6,502 nt of DNA, from positions 1-6,502 of the forward strand of contig JBILVB010000195.1 in assembly GCA_044370695.1 (NCBI GenBank), in the 5' to 3' direction. Positions 1 through 5,729 of this stretch are shown in pieces (the first letter of the stretch is position 1; each line of letters opens with the position of its first letter). This stretch comes from JBEIFW01 sp044370695 (lineage in GTDB: Bacteria; Actinomycetota; Acidimicrobiia; Acidimicrobiales; Ilumatobacteraceae). The notes beneath the pieces are model-generated. The model searched no databases and had not been told where the DNA came from. It saw only the letters and a program-made list of their open reading frames with translations. Both the position numbers and the translations under genes were made by a program.

Positions 1-6
1 GGCTCA

Positions 7-123
7 CGTCCCGGTGTCGACGACGGGCAGCAGCAGTGCGCTCGGGTGCTGGCCGCCGACGTGCACGGTCTCCCCGATTCGGTGGTGGTCGTCGCTCGTG
101 ATTTCGAGCCGACGACTCGGCGG
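7..123 (-). other. Short coding-like frame, possible gene remnant
   Basis: Read on the minus strand, this stretch is open to a TGA at 7-9 and ends in residues HVGGQHPSALLLPVVDTGT. Its third codon positions are almost all G or C, as in the real genes of this window, whereas the plus-strand frames look less coding-like. No ATG precedes it. The only ordinary start is a GTG at 66-64, which would leave 18 residues, and further upstream the frame runs out of phase into the end of the dedA-like gene. It could be the tail of a decayed gene, a very small gene with an unusual start, or chance in GC-rich DNA. I do not recognise the product. Confidence 0.25.
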
Positions 124-124
124 G

Positions 125-865
125 TCAGTCCTCGTCGGGTTTCGCCCGCACGACGGGGTCGTGGCCGACCTCCGCTTCGAGGTCGTCGACGATGTCCTCG
201 AGGGAGTCGTGCTCGACGCCGGGGTGCGCCAGTCGAGTGGCGGCGCGTGCCCGCTTGGTCAGGATCACCTTGCGGATGACGAGGGCCACGACGACCACGC
301 CGAGGACCGCCACCACGACCGTCTGGAACGGTTCGGTGAACTCGAGCACCTTCTCCCACTGGTCGGCCAGGAGGTAGCCGGCGGTGACCAGCGCCGTGTT
401 CCACACGAGGCTGCCCACGAGGGTGAACAGCGTGAACGCGCCGAGCGGCATGCGTCGGAAGCCCGCCGGAATGGAGATGAGCGAGCGGATGAGGGGCACG
501 CATCGGCACACGAGGACGGCGATGCGTGATCGGCGATCGAACCACGCCTCGGCTCGATCGAGGTCGGACTCGCCGAAGCCGATCCAGGTGCCGTACCGGA
601 TGGTGATGGCGCGAAGTCGTACCGGACCGATGGCGGCGGCGAGCCCGTAGAGGATCCATGCCCCGACCACGGACCCGATGGTGGCGGCGATGATCATGCC
701 GACCACCCAGGCCTCACCACGGGACGCGGTGTAACCGGCGAGGCCGAGCACGACTTCGGACGGGATCGGCGGAAAGACGTTCTCGAGGGCGACCAGCATC
801 GCGACGCCCAGGTAGCCGAGTCGCTCGACGATCTCGGTGGCCCAATCGGTCAAGTTCTCGAGCAT
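125..865 (-). CDS. DedA family (VTT/SNARE-associated domain) membrane protein
   Basis: This 246-residue integral membrane protein belongs to the DedA family, whose bacterial members act in the inner membrane and are linked to lipid (undecaprenyl phosphate or phospholipid) translocation and envelope homeostasis. Residues 28-37 read ENVFPPIPSE, the family's acidic/proline motif. A glycine-rich membrane segment lies at about 53-80. Residues 110-135 (FDRR..., then VCRCVPLIRSLISIPAG) match the conserved arginine/proline re-entrant region, with R121 and R127 the likely key basic residues. Hydrophobic segments follow at about 145-167 and 181-200. The soluble tail after residue 203 begins basic (KRARAATR) and ends acidic, which makes the protein slightly longer than the usual 200-220 residues. 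I chose the ATG at 865 because family similarity starts just after it and an AAGGAA lies about 13 nt upstream. The longer open frame to 1153 runs antisense to the neighbouring hydrolase. The family call is firm; the transported substrate cannot be read from sequence. Confidence 0.9.
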   Translation of the reverse strand: MLENLTDWATEIVERLGYLGVAMLVALENVFPPIPSEVVLGLAGYTASRGEAWVVGMIIAATIGSVVGAWILYGLAAAIGPVRLRAITIRYGTWIGFGESDLDRAEAWFDRRSRIAVLVCRCVPLIRSLISIPAGFRRMPLGAFTLFTLVGSLVWNTALVTAGYLLADQWEKVLEFTEPFQTVVVAVLGVVVVALVIRKVILTKRARAATRLAHPGVEHDSLEDIVDDLEAEVGHDPVVRAKPDED

Positions 866-1001
866 GGCGGTCGGCCGTTCCTTGGGTTGCGTCGCCGCGG
901 TCTCCGGGGCCTGCGGCGGCTCGTCAGGATACGGCCGGCGGCCGGCCGGCGGGAGGGGCTCCGGGCGGCGTGGGGCTGCCGATCCGCGCGAGATTGCAGC
1001 G
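866..1001. promoter_or_regulatory. Divergent intergenic region with GC-only palindromic tract
   Basis: This 136-bp spacer must hold the start signals of both the minus-strand dedA-like gene and the plus-strand hydrolase. It contains an uninterrupted G/C tract (about 933-950) with three GCCGGC units, two of them sharing the 8-bp palindrome GGCCGGCC (940-947). A TATCCT on the minus strand at 931-926 could serve as a -10 element for the dedA-like gene, but I see no convincing -35 partner. No clear promoter is visible for the hydrolase. The call rests mainly on position. Confidence 0.3.
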
Positions 1002-1727
1002 ATGCAGACGCGAAGCGACGAGATCCCGACTCCGAACGGCCCGATGGGTGTGTACGCGGTTCGACCCGACGGCGACGGTCCGTTCCCGGTCGTGGTGTTC
1101 TTCCACCACGGTCCGGGTCTCGACGAGGGCTCGAAGCAGACGATGGCCCGCATCGCGCAGTGGGGGTACTACGTCGTCACCCACGACCGGTACCACCGGG
1201 CCGAGCGTTGGTACACGATGCGCAACCGCGAAACGGACGAGATCCAGAAGATGTTCGGCCTGGTGCTCGGCACCACGGAGGACCAGGTCGCCGAGGACCT
1301 CACCGCCGTGCTCGCCTGGCTGCCGTCGGACCCGGCTGCACGCGACGGTGCGATGGGTTGCATCGGCTACTGCATCGGCGCCCGCTCCGTGCTGTGCACG
1401 CTGCGCGACCGTGGCGAGCAGTTCCGCGCCGGTGTCGGCCTCCACCCGTCGTTCTGCACCACCGAGGCACCCGACTCGCCACACCTGGCGGTCCCGTCGT
1501 ACACCGGCTCGCTCTACATCGGGTTCGGCTCGGCCGACGCCCTGCAACCGGCGTCAGCCAACACCGCGCTCATCGACGCCACGAACGCCCTCGCCAACGG
1601 CGAGGCCGAGGTGCACGACGGCGCCGACCACGGCTTCGGTGTGTTCGGACCCGCCTACCACGAGGCCGCAGCGACGCGGTCCTACGAGCGGGCGAAAGTG
1701 ATGTTCGACCGCGAACTCGCCGGTTGA
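1002..1727 (+). CDS. Dienelactone hydrolase family protein (alpha/beta hydrolase)
   Basis: This 241-residue, probably cytosolic alpha/beta hydrolase belongs to the dienelactone hydrolase family, whose members hydrolyse lactones and esters with a Cys-Asp-His triad. The triad is visible: nucleophile elbow GYCIGA with C124, acid D179 in GSADA, and H210 in DHGFGVF. The N-terminal strand PVVVFFHHGPGLDEG (29-43) forms the oxyanion-side loop, and YYVVTHDRYHR (56-66) corresponds to the family's 'YYVLxPDLYxR' region. The classical chlorocatechol-pathway enzymes carry an active-site Glu in that first loop (the E36 position). It is not evident here, so an aromatic-degradation substrate should not be assumed. 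Length is typical (about 230-250). The ATG at 1002 was chosen because homology starts about 8 residues later. An in-frame ATG at 837 would add 55 low-complexity residues and overlap the divergent dedA-like start. Only a weak ribosome-binding site (GAG near 989) precedes it. The gene converges with the HD-GYP frame, leaving a 10-bp gap. Confidence 0.85.
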   Translation: MQTRSDEIPTPNGPMGVYAVRPDGDGPFPVVVFFHHGPGLDEGSKQTMARIAQWGYYVVTHDRYHRAERWYTMRNRETDEIQKMFGLVLGTTEDQVAEDLTAVLAWLPSDPAARDGAMGCIGYCIGARSVLCTLRDRGEQFRAGVGLHPSFCTTEAPDSPHLAVPSYTGSLYIGFGSADALQPASANTALIDATNALANGEAEVHDGADHGFGVFGPAYHEAAATRSYERAKVMFDRELAG

Positions 1728-1737
1728 TGCGTGGCAA

Positions 1738-2850
1738 TCAGATCGTCGACGGTTGCTCACCCGGCGTCGCCGAGAGCGCAGCCGTATGCGGCCCGCCGCC
1801 GAGGGACGGGCCGCGGACACCGTCGAGCGTCGATCGGCGCTGCGGCGGGCTGTCCGGCCGCGAGGCGAGCGCGTGATCCGCTGCGCAGTCGATGTACGCC
1901 TCGTCGGTAGCGGAGGGTGCCTTCGGTAGCCGTGGGAGTCGCGCCGCAGCGCGCAGCACGGCCTCCACAGCGGTCGGGTGCCACTGGCTCCCCGCACCTG
2001 CGAGCAACAGCCCCGTCGCCCGCTCGGTACTCATTCCCGTCCGGTACTGGCGGGTGTTGGTCATCGCGTCCCACGAATCGGACGCGCTGACGATCGCCAC
2101 CTCCAGTGGGAGTTCGGGGTGGGCGAGCTTGTCGGGGTAGCCCCGTCCGTCGTACCGCTCGTGATGCCAGCGGACGAAGCGGGTGGCCTCGGCGAGGCTC
2201 GGTGCAGCCTCGAGGAGCCGCTGACCCTGCTCGGGGTGGGTGCGGATGACGGCGAACTCCTCGTCGGTGAGTCGTGCGGGCTTGCCCAGGACGTCGCTCG
2301 GGACGACGAGCTTGCCGATGTCGTGGAGCAGTGCCCCGATGGCGACGTTGCGCACGGTGCGGGCCGGCAGGCCGGCCTCCTCGGCGGCGAGCAGCGCAAG
2401 GCGCGAGGTCCGCACCACATGGTCACGGGTGATGCGATCTTTGCGTCCGAGCGCCCCCACGAACGCCACCACCTCCGGAGCAAGGCCCAGGTCCAACGAG
2501 GCGAGCGGGTCGTGGGCGACGATCGGCGCGATCACCTCGGCAACGGAACGCCCGGTGCGATAGCCGACGACCATCGCGGTGGCGGCGGCGAGGAGCGCCA
2601 GGTTGTCGACGGCCACGGCGGCCCACGCAGCAGCGGAGCCCGGGCTCAGCCACGGTCCGAGCAGGGTGGACGCCATGACGGCGGCGATGCCTGCCGCCGC
2701 AACCCGGCCCGATCGACGGCGTGACACCACGGCGAGGTAGACGTGCCTGCGCACGAGCACCAACGCGCCGATGGCACCGAGCGCAGTGGCGGCCACGAGG
2801 ACCGCGGTCGACGGCGCTCCGAATCGGCCGGCGAACGAGACCACGAACAC
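1738..2850 (-). CDS. HD-GYP domain protein, probable 3' part of a membrane HD-GYP gene
   Basis: HD-GYP domains are metal-dependent phosphodiesterases that typically degrade cyclic di-GMP. Counted from the GTG at 2850 (370 residues), the domain spans about 125-300 and all hallmark residues are present: H144, HDIGK (176-180), HPEQG (205-209), HH (229-230), DGRGYP (234-239) and D258 in SASDSWDAM. It is therefore predicted to be catalytically competent. Before it lie hydrophobic segments at about 15-33, 50-66 and 76-96, so the enzyme is membrane-anchored. A 60-residue proline/serine-rich tail of no recognisable domain follows. The start is doubtful: the GTG has no Shine-Dalgarno sequence and falls in the middle of a hydrophobic helix. 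The same frame continues coding-like upstream for 23 codons (2919-2851) until a TAG at 2920-2922. I think the intact gene ran from about 3183 and the TAG is a nonsense mutation or sequencing error. A true separate gene starting at 2850 is the alternative. No DNA-binding or receiver domain is seen. Confidence 0.8.
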   Translation of the reverse strand: MFVVSFAGRFGAPSTAVLVAATALGAIGALVLVRRHVYLAVVSRRRSGRVAAAGIAAVMASTLLGPWLSPGSAAAWAAVAVDNLALLAAATAMVVGYRTGRSVAEVIAPIVAHDPLASLDLGLAPEVVAFVGALGRKDRITRDHVVRTSRLALLAAEEAGLPARTVRNVAIGALLHDIGKLVVPSDVLGKPARLTDEEFAVIRTHPEQGQRLLEAAPSLAEATRFVRWHHERYDGRGYPDKLAHPELPLEVAIVSASDSWDAMTNTRQYRTGMSTERATGLLLAGAGSQWHPTAVEAVLRAAARLPRLPKAPSATDEAYIDCAADHALASRPDSPPQRRSTLDGVRGPSLGGGPHTAALSATPGEQPSTI

Positions 2851-2919
2851 GACGACTGCGCCGAGGATCGTCGCAGTCCACCACCGCCACCGTGCGAGCA
2901 GCGGCCGCGTCCATCTCGC

Positions 2920-3183
2920 CTACGACAGCAGCGGGAGTGCGAGCAGGGTCGCAACCGGACCGGCGAGTGCACCTGCGAGGGCAGCGGGTTCGGGGTCGGC
3001 GATCCAGCCGGCGCCGCTCACGGCGTGACGCGCCATGAGGACGGACAGGGCGGTCAGCGCGGCACCCGCAAGAGCGACGTCAGCCAGGTGGCGTCGCCAG
3101 CCGGCAACCAGAACCACGATCGACAGCACCGTGCACCCGATGCCGGTCAGGCTCGCGACCACAGGGAACGACCATCCCGCCAT
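2920..3183 (-). pseudogene. N-terminal membrane piece of the HD-GYP gene, cut off by TAG
   Basis: This 87-codon frame starts at ATG 3183 and stops at TAG 2920-2922. It encodes a short hydrophobic protein with membrane segments at about residues 5-25 (FPVVASLTGIGCTVLSIVVL), 32-48 and 65-86. It is in exactly the same reading frame as the HD-GYP gene downstream, and the 69 bp between the stop and the GTG at 2850 are also coding-like (RPLLARWRWWTATILGAVVV). Joined, the two parts make about 481 codons with a multi-span membrane region followed by HD-GYP, a common architecture. The stop is therefore best read as a lesion, though a genuine small membrane protein cannot be excluded. I preferred ATG 3183 (GGAA 5-8 nt upstream) over ATG 3297, which would overlap the divergent radical SAM gene by 17 bp and cross a stretch with less coding-like third positions. 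Confidence 0.6.
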
Positions 3184-3280
3184 GAGGTTCCGGACGACCG
3201 GTCGGGACCACCGCTCCAGCGGATTGCCGATACCTTGACCGCTCGATCGACCGAGGACGTGCACGACGACGGGGGCATCG
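3184..3280. promoter_or_regulatory. Divergent intergenic region before the radical SAM gene
   Basis: This 97-bp spacer separates the minus-strand HD-GYP gene from the plus-strand radical SAM gene and should contain their promoters. It holds a TTGACC (3235-3240) that resembles a -35 element for the plus strand, but no matching -10 hexamer lies at 16-18 bp. An 8-bp palindrome TCGATCGA sits at 3243-3250. A GGGGG at 3271-3275, 5 nt before the ATG at 3281, is the likely ribosome-binding site of the radical SAM gene. The promoter assignment is positional only. Confidence 0.3.
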
Positions 3281-4756
3281 ATGCGAGTGCGTGACATCGC
3301 CGCAGCGGTGCGTCGGTGGGAGCAGCGCACCCGACCCGTCGACGCGGAGTCCGCGGCGGCAGCAGCTCGTCGCTGGGCCGAGCTCCCCGAAGCGGCGCGG
3401 ACCGCCGCCCCGCTCGGCGGCCGGCGGTCGACGGGGTGCGAGGGCACGCACGGCGTGTTCCCGGCGTGCAACTTCGCCTGCAAGCCCTGCTACCACTCCG
3501 TGGATGCCAACCGGGTCCGCACCGACGGGGCCCACACCGTCGTGCACGTCCGGGCCCAGATGGCGCACCTACGACAGCGGCGCGGCCCGGCGGCCTACGC
3601 CCAGCTGATCGGCGGCGAGGTGTCGATGCTCGAACCGGAGGACCACGCGCGTGCGCTCGAGACCATGCGCGCCCACGGCCGCTATCCCATGAGCATGAGC
3701 CACGGAGACTTCGACGAGGGGTACCTGCGGGCCGTGGCGCTTCGTCCGGACGGCACGCGCCGGTTCGCGCACCTGGCCTTCGCCGCCCACATCGACACGA
3801 CCATGGCCGGTCGACGCGGCGCGCCCAAACCCAGGAGCGAGGCGGAGCTCGATCCGTTCCGGGCCGGTTTCGTCGGCATGTTCGACCGCCTCCGAGCCGA
3901 ATACGGCATCACCGCCTACCTCGCCCACACCATGACCGTCACGCCCGAGAACGTGGACGAGATCCCTGCGGTCATTCGCTCGTGTCGGCGCCAGGGGTGG
4001 CGCATGTTCTCGTTCCAGCCGGCTGCGTACGTGGGGAACCCGGCACGGTGGCGGGACGGCTACCGCTCGATCGGCGACGACGAGGTGTGGTCGCGGGTCG
4101 AGGCCGGGGTCGGCCGGTCGTTGCCCTACCGCGTGCTGCAGTTCGGCGACCTGCGCTGCAACCGGGTCTCGTGGGGCGCCTTCGTCGGGGACCGGTACGT
4201 GCCGGTCCTCGAAGAGGACGACCCGAAGGATCTCGCAGCGCGGGACGCGTACCTGCGCCACCTCCCGGGCAACTACCTCGCCGAGGCGTGCGGTGCGGTC
4301 AAGGCGGCTCGGATCGTCCGGCTCCTGCTGCGTCGTCCCGGGCTCGCCGCCGTGGCAGTTCGCTGGGCCGGCCGGTTCGTCGGCCGTGCTGGTGGGCCCT
4401 GGGCGCTGCGCCGAGGGATCCGGCCGGTGACGTTCGTGATGCATCGGTTCATCGATGCCGCCGTCGTGGGTCCGGCCTGGGAGCAACTCCAGCGTGGGAC
4501 CCGGGCCGAGGATCCCGAGATCCGGGCCGCACAGGAGCGCCTGCAGGCCTGCGTGTACACGATGGCGCACCCTGACGCCGATCTTCTCGTCCCGGCGTGC
4601 GTGCAGCACGCGGTGCTCGATCCGGAGGAGAATCGATCGCTCGCTGTGCGGTTGCCGTTGCCGGTGCGCCGCTCGGATGGTGCCGGTCGTCAGTCGAGCG
4701 CGCCGATCAGCTCCTCGACCGGCGGGCGGGCGTCCGGCGTCGACGGAGGCGGGTAG
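3281..4756 (+). CDS. Radical SAM domain protein of unknown substrate
   Basis: This 491-residue protein carries the radical SAM cluster motif in PACNFACKPCYHS: C63, C67 and C70 form CX3CX2C, which binds a [4Fe-4S] cluster that cleaves S-adenosylmethionine to a 5'-deoxyadenosyl radical. GGEVS (111-115) is the SAM-binding 'GGE' motif. The motifs MSHGDFD (139-145), LAHTMTVTPENVDEIP (214-229) and SFQPAAYVG (244-252) look like conserved core strands of the partial TIM barrel. Further cysteines at 53, 293, 337, 424 and 440 lie outside the motif. C424 and C440, in a C-terminal segment LQACVYT...VPACVQH, might bind a second cluster or metal, but the spacing is not that of a standard SPASM domain. The first 50 residues are helical and Arg/Ala-rich. 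The last 20 or so residues look unstructured and are antisense to the redoxin remnant, so the original stop may have been elsewhere. The start at ATG 3281 has a GGGGG ribosome-binding site. No substrate can be inferred, and no peptide precursor or partner gene is adjacent. Confidence 0.85.
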   Translation: MRVRDIAAAVRRWEQRTRPVDAESAAAAARRWAELPEAARTAAPLGGRRSTGCEGTHGVFPACNFACKPCYHSVDANRVRTDGAHTVVHVRAQMAHLRQRRGPAAYAQLIGGEVSMLEPEDHARALETMRAHGRYPMSMSHGDFDEGYLRAVALRPDGTRRFAHLAFAAHIDTTMAGRRGAPKPRSEAELDPFRAGFVGMFDRLRAEYGITAYLAHTMTVTPENVDEIPAVIRSCRRQGWRMFSFQPAAYVGNPARWRDGYRSIGDDEVWSRVEAGVGRSLPYRVLQFGDLRCNRVSWGAFVGDRYVPVLEEDDPKDLAARDAYLRHLPGNYLAEACGAVKAARIVRLLLRRPGLAAVAVRWAGRFVGRAGGPWALRRGIRPVTFVMHRFIDAAVVGPAWEQLQRGTRAEDPEIRAAQERLQACVYTMAHPDADLLVPACVQHAVLDPEENRSLAVRLPLPVRRSDGAGRQSSAPISSSTGGRASGVDGGG

Positions 4757-4948
4757 GGCAACCGGCCGTCACGACCGACCACGGCGTCGGTGCCGAATTG
4801 GAGGACGTCCCCGGTGCGCGCTCAGCCGCCAGGAGGCGCCGGTGTGGCCGATCAGGTCGACCTCGGGTACCGGGTCACCGAGGCGGAGGGTCGTGCCTCG
4901 CAGTGCGTCTCGTGACAGGGTGGCGACGTGATCACCGTGGCCCGGCAT
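4690..4948 (-). pseudogene. Internally deleted redoxin (AhpC/TSA-like) gene remnant
   Basis: Reading from ATG 4948 on the minus strand, the first 48 codons include RLGDPVPEVDLIGHTGASW and LSAHRGR. This is the typical beginning of a thioredoxin-fold AhpC/TSA or redoxin protein ('GDPAPdv.L....G....Ls..RGr'). Immediately after codon 48 (about 4804) the coding signal moves by one base, and a second frame running to TGA 4692-4690 reads LQFGTDAVVGRDGRLPY, then STPDARPPVEELIGALD. This matches the typical C-terminal end of the same kind of protein. The middle of the fold, including the catalytic cysteine region, is absent: only about 85 codons remain of an expected 150-200. I infer an internal deletion that also shifted the frame. 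The remnant overlaps the last 67 bp of the radical SAM gene and begins 26 bp from the divergent TVP38 start. Left unrepaired, translation in the first frame continues into Arg-rich nonsense and stops at 4771-4769. Confidence 0.7.
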
Positions 4949-4974
4949 GTCGCCGGGGCGATCCGGAATCTCGC

Positions 4975-5691
4975 ATGACGGCACGGCGCCGGGTCGTCGC
5001 GGTCGTCGTGCCCTGGGCGGTGCTCGTCGCAGGCTGGATCGTGTTCCAGCGTGCGAGCGGCCTGGGGCCGGTGGCCACGGCGCAGCGATTGGTCGACACG
5101 GCGTCGGGCAACTGGTGGGCCATGGCGGCCTATGTCGCCGTCGCCGTCGCCCGGCCACTGGTGCTGTTCCCGGCCTCGCTGCTCACCGTCGCGGCGGGGA
5201 TCCTGTTCGGACCCGTGGCGGGCACGGTCGTCGCTGCGGTGTCGGCCAACGGCTCGGCCCTCGTCGCCCACCAGCTCGGCCGGCTGCTTCGACGACCCCC
5301 TACGGTGACCGACGATCCCTCCCGGATCGGCGTGTGGGCACAGCGCCTGCGGGACAACGGGTTCGAAGCGGTGCTGCTCATGCGGCTGGTCTTCTTGCCC
5401 TACGACCTCGTGAGCTATGCCTGCGGGGTGCTCCACGTGCGACGCGGCGCGTTCCTGGCTGCCAATGCCCTCGGCACGCTGCCGGGCACCGTGGCGTTCG
5501 TGCTCGTCGGTGCCTCGGTCACCCGGGTCGACGGCGGCCTCGACGGGATCGACCCGGTGACGTTGGGTGCGTCGGTGGTCCTCGTGGTGGCGAGCATCGT
5601 CACGGCTCGGGTGGTCAGACGACGACGGGGCGGCGGCGAAGGCGGTGCGGGCCCGTCGGCTGCGCTGGGACCTGGCGACCCTCACAGGTAG
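4975..5691 (+). CDS. TVP38/TMEM64 family membrane protein (VTT domain)
   Basis: This 238-residue integral membrane protein belongs to the TVP38/TMEM64 family, distant relatives of DedA with the same VTT/SNARE-associated fold. It has an N-terminal hydrophobic helix at about 7-24. The core has segments at 50-72 and 76-95 containing AAGILFGPVAGTVVAA, then LLRRPP, and LLMRLVFLPYDLVSYACG (134-151), the family's conserved arginine/proline membrane motif (R137, P142). GTLPGTVAFVLVG (167-179) is the hallmark 'G..Pg....v..G' segment. A last helix at about 195-212 is followed by an RRRR stretch and a Gly-rich cytosolic tail. The ATG at 4975 was chosen because a GGAA lies 6 nt upstream and the hydrophobic N-terminus follows directly. 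The frame is open further left to 4597, but that part is antisense to the redoxin remnant and overlaps the radical SAM gene. The monooxygenase starts 38 bp after its TAG, so co-transcription is possible. Its molecular role is not determinable from sequence. Confidence 0.88.
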   Translation: MTARRRVVAVVVPWAVLVAGWIVFQRASGLGPVATAQRLVDTASGNWWAMAAYVAVAVARPLVLFPASLLTVAAGILFGPVAGTVVAAVSANGSALVAHQLGRLLRRPPTVTDDPSRIGVWAQRLRDNGFEAVLLMRLVFLPYDLVSYACGVLHVRRGAFLAANALGTLPGTVAFVLVGASVTRVDGGLDGIDPVTLGASVVLVVASIVTARVVRRRRGGGEGGAGPSAALGPGDPHR

Positions 5692-5713
5692 CGTTCTGCT
5701 GGTCCGCGCACAC

Positions 5714-5718
5714 GAGGT
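5714..5718 (+). promoter_or_regulatory. Ribosome-binding site of the monooxygenase
   Basis: GAGGT lies 11 nt before ATG 5730 within the 38-bp gap after the TVP38-family gene. A second purine run, GAGGG (5722-5726), sits only 3 nt from the ATG, which is too close to be ideal. Together they support the ATG at 5730, since the preceding in-frame codons are not coding-like. Confidence 0.45.
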
Positions 5719-5729
5719 GGTGAGGGCCG

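Noticed and set aside
866..1153. 96-codon N-terminal extension of the DedA-family protein
   Set aside because: It runs antisense through the hydrolase N-terminus, is Pro/Arg-rich, and lies upstream of where family similarity begins.
1731..1760. Possible bidirectional terminator hairpin (GTGGCAA pairing with TTGCTCAC) at the convergent gene ends
   Set aside because: The stem is about 7 bp with a bulge and a 15-nt loop, has no T-tract, and lies partly inside the HD-GYP coding end, so it is too weak to call.
2920..2922. TAG read as a sense codon (recoding or pyrrolysine)
   Set aside because: Two other genes here terminate with TAG, and the context gives no sign of a read-through element; mutation or sequencing error is simpler.
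3569..4609. 346-codon open frame on the minus strand opposite the radical SAM gene
   Set aside because: It is a mirror frame of a GC-rich gene: His/Arg/Gly-rich with no recognisable domain, while the plus strand carries clear radical SAM motifs.
4597..4974. 126-codon N-terminal extension of the TVP38-family protein
   Set aside because: It is Arg-rich, overlaps the radical SAM gene and is antisense to the redoxin remnant; ATG 4975 has a ribosome-binding site and a proper hydrophobic start.
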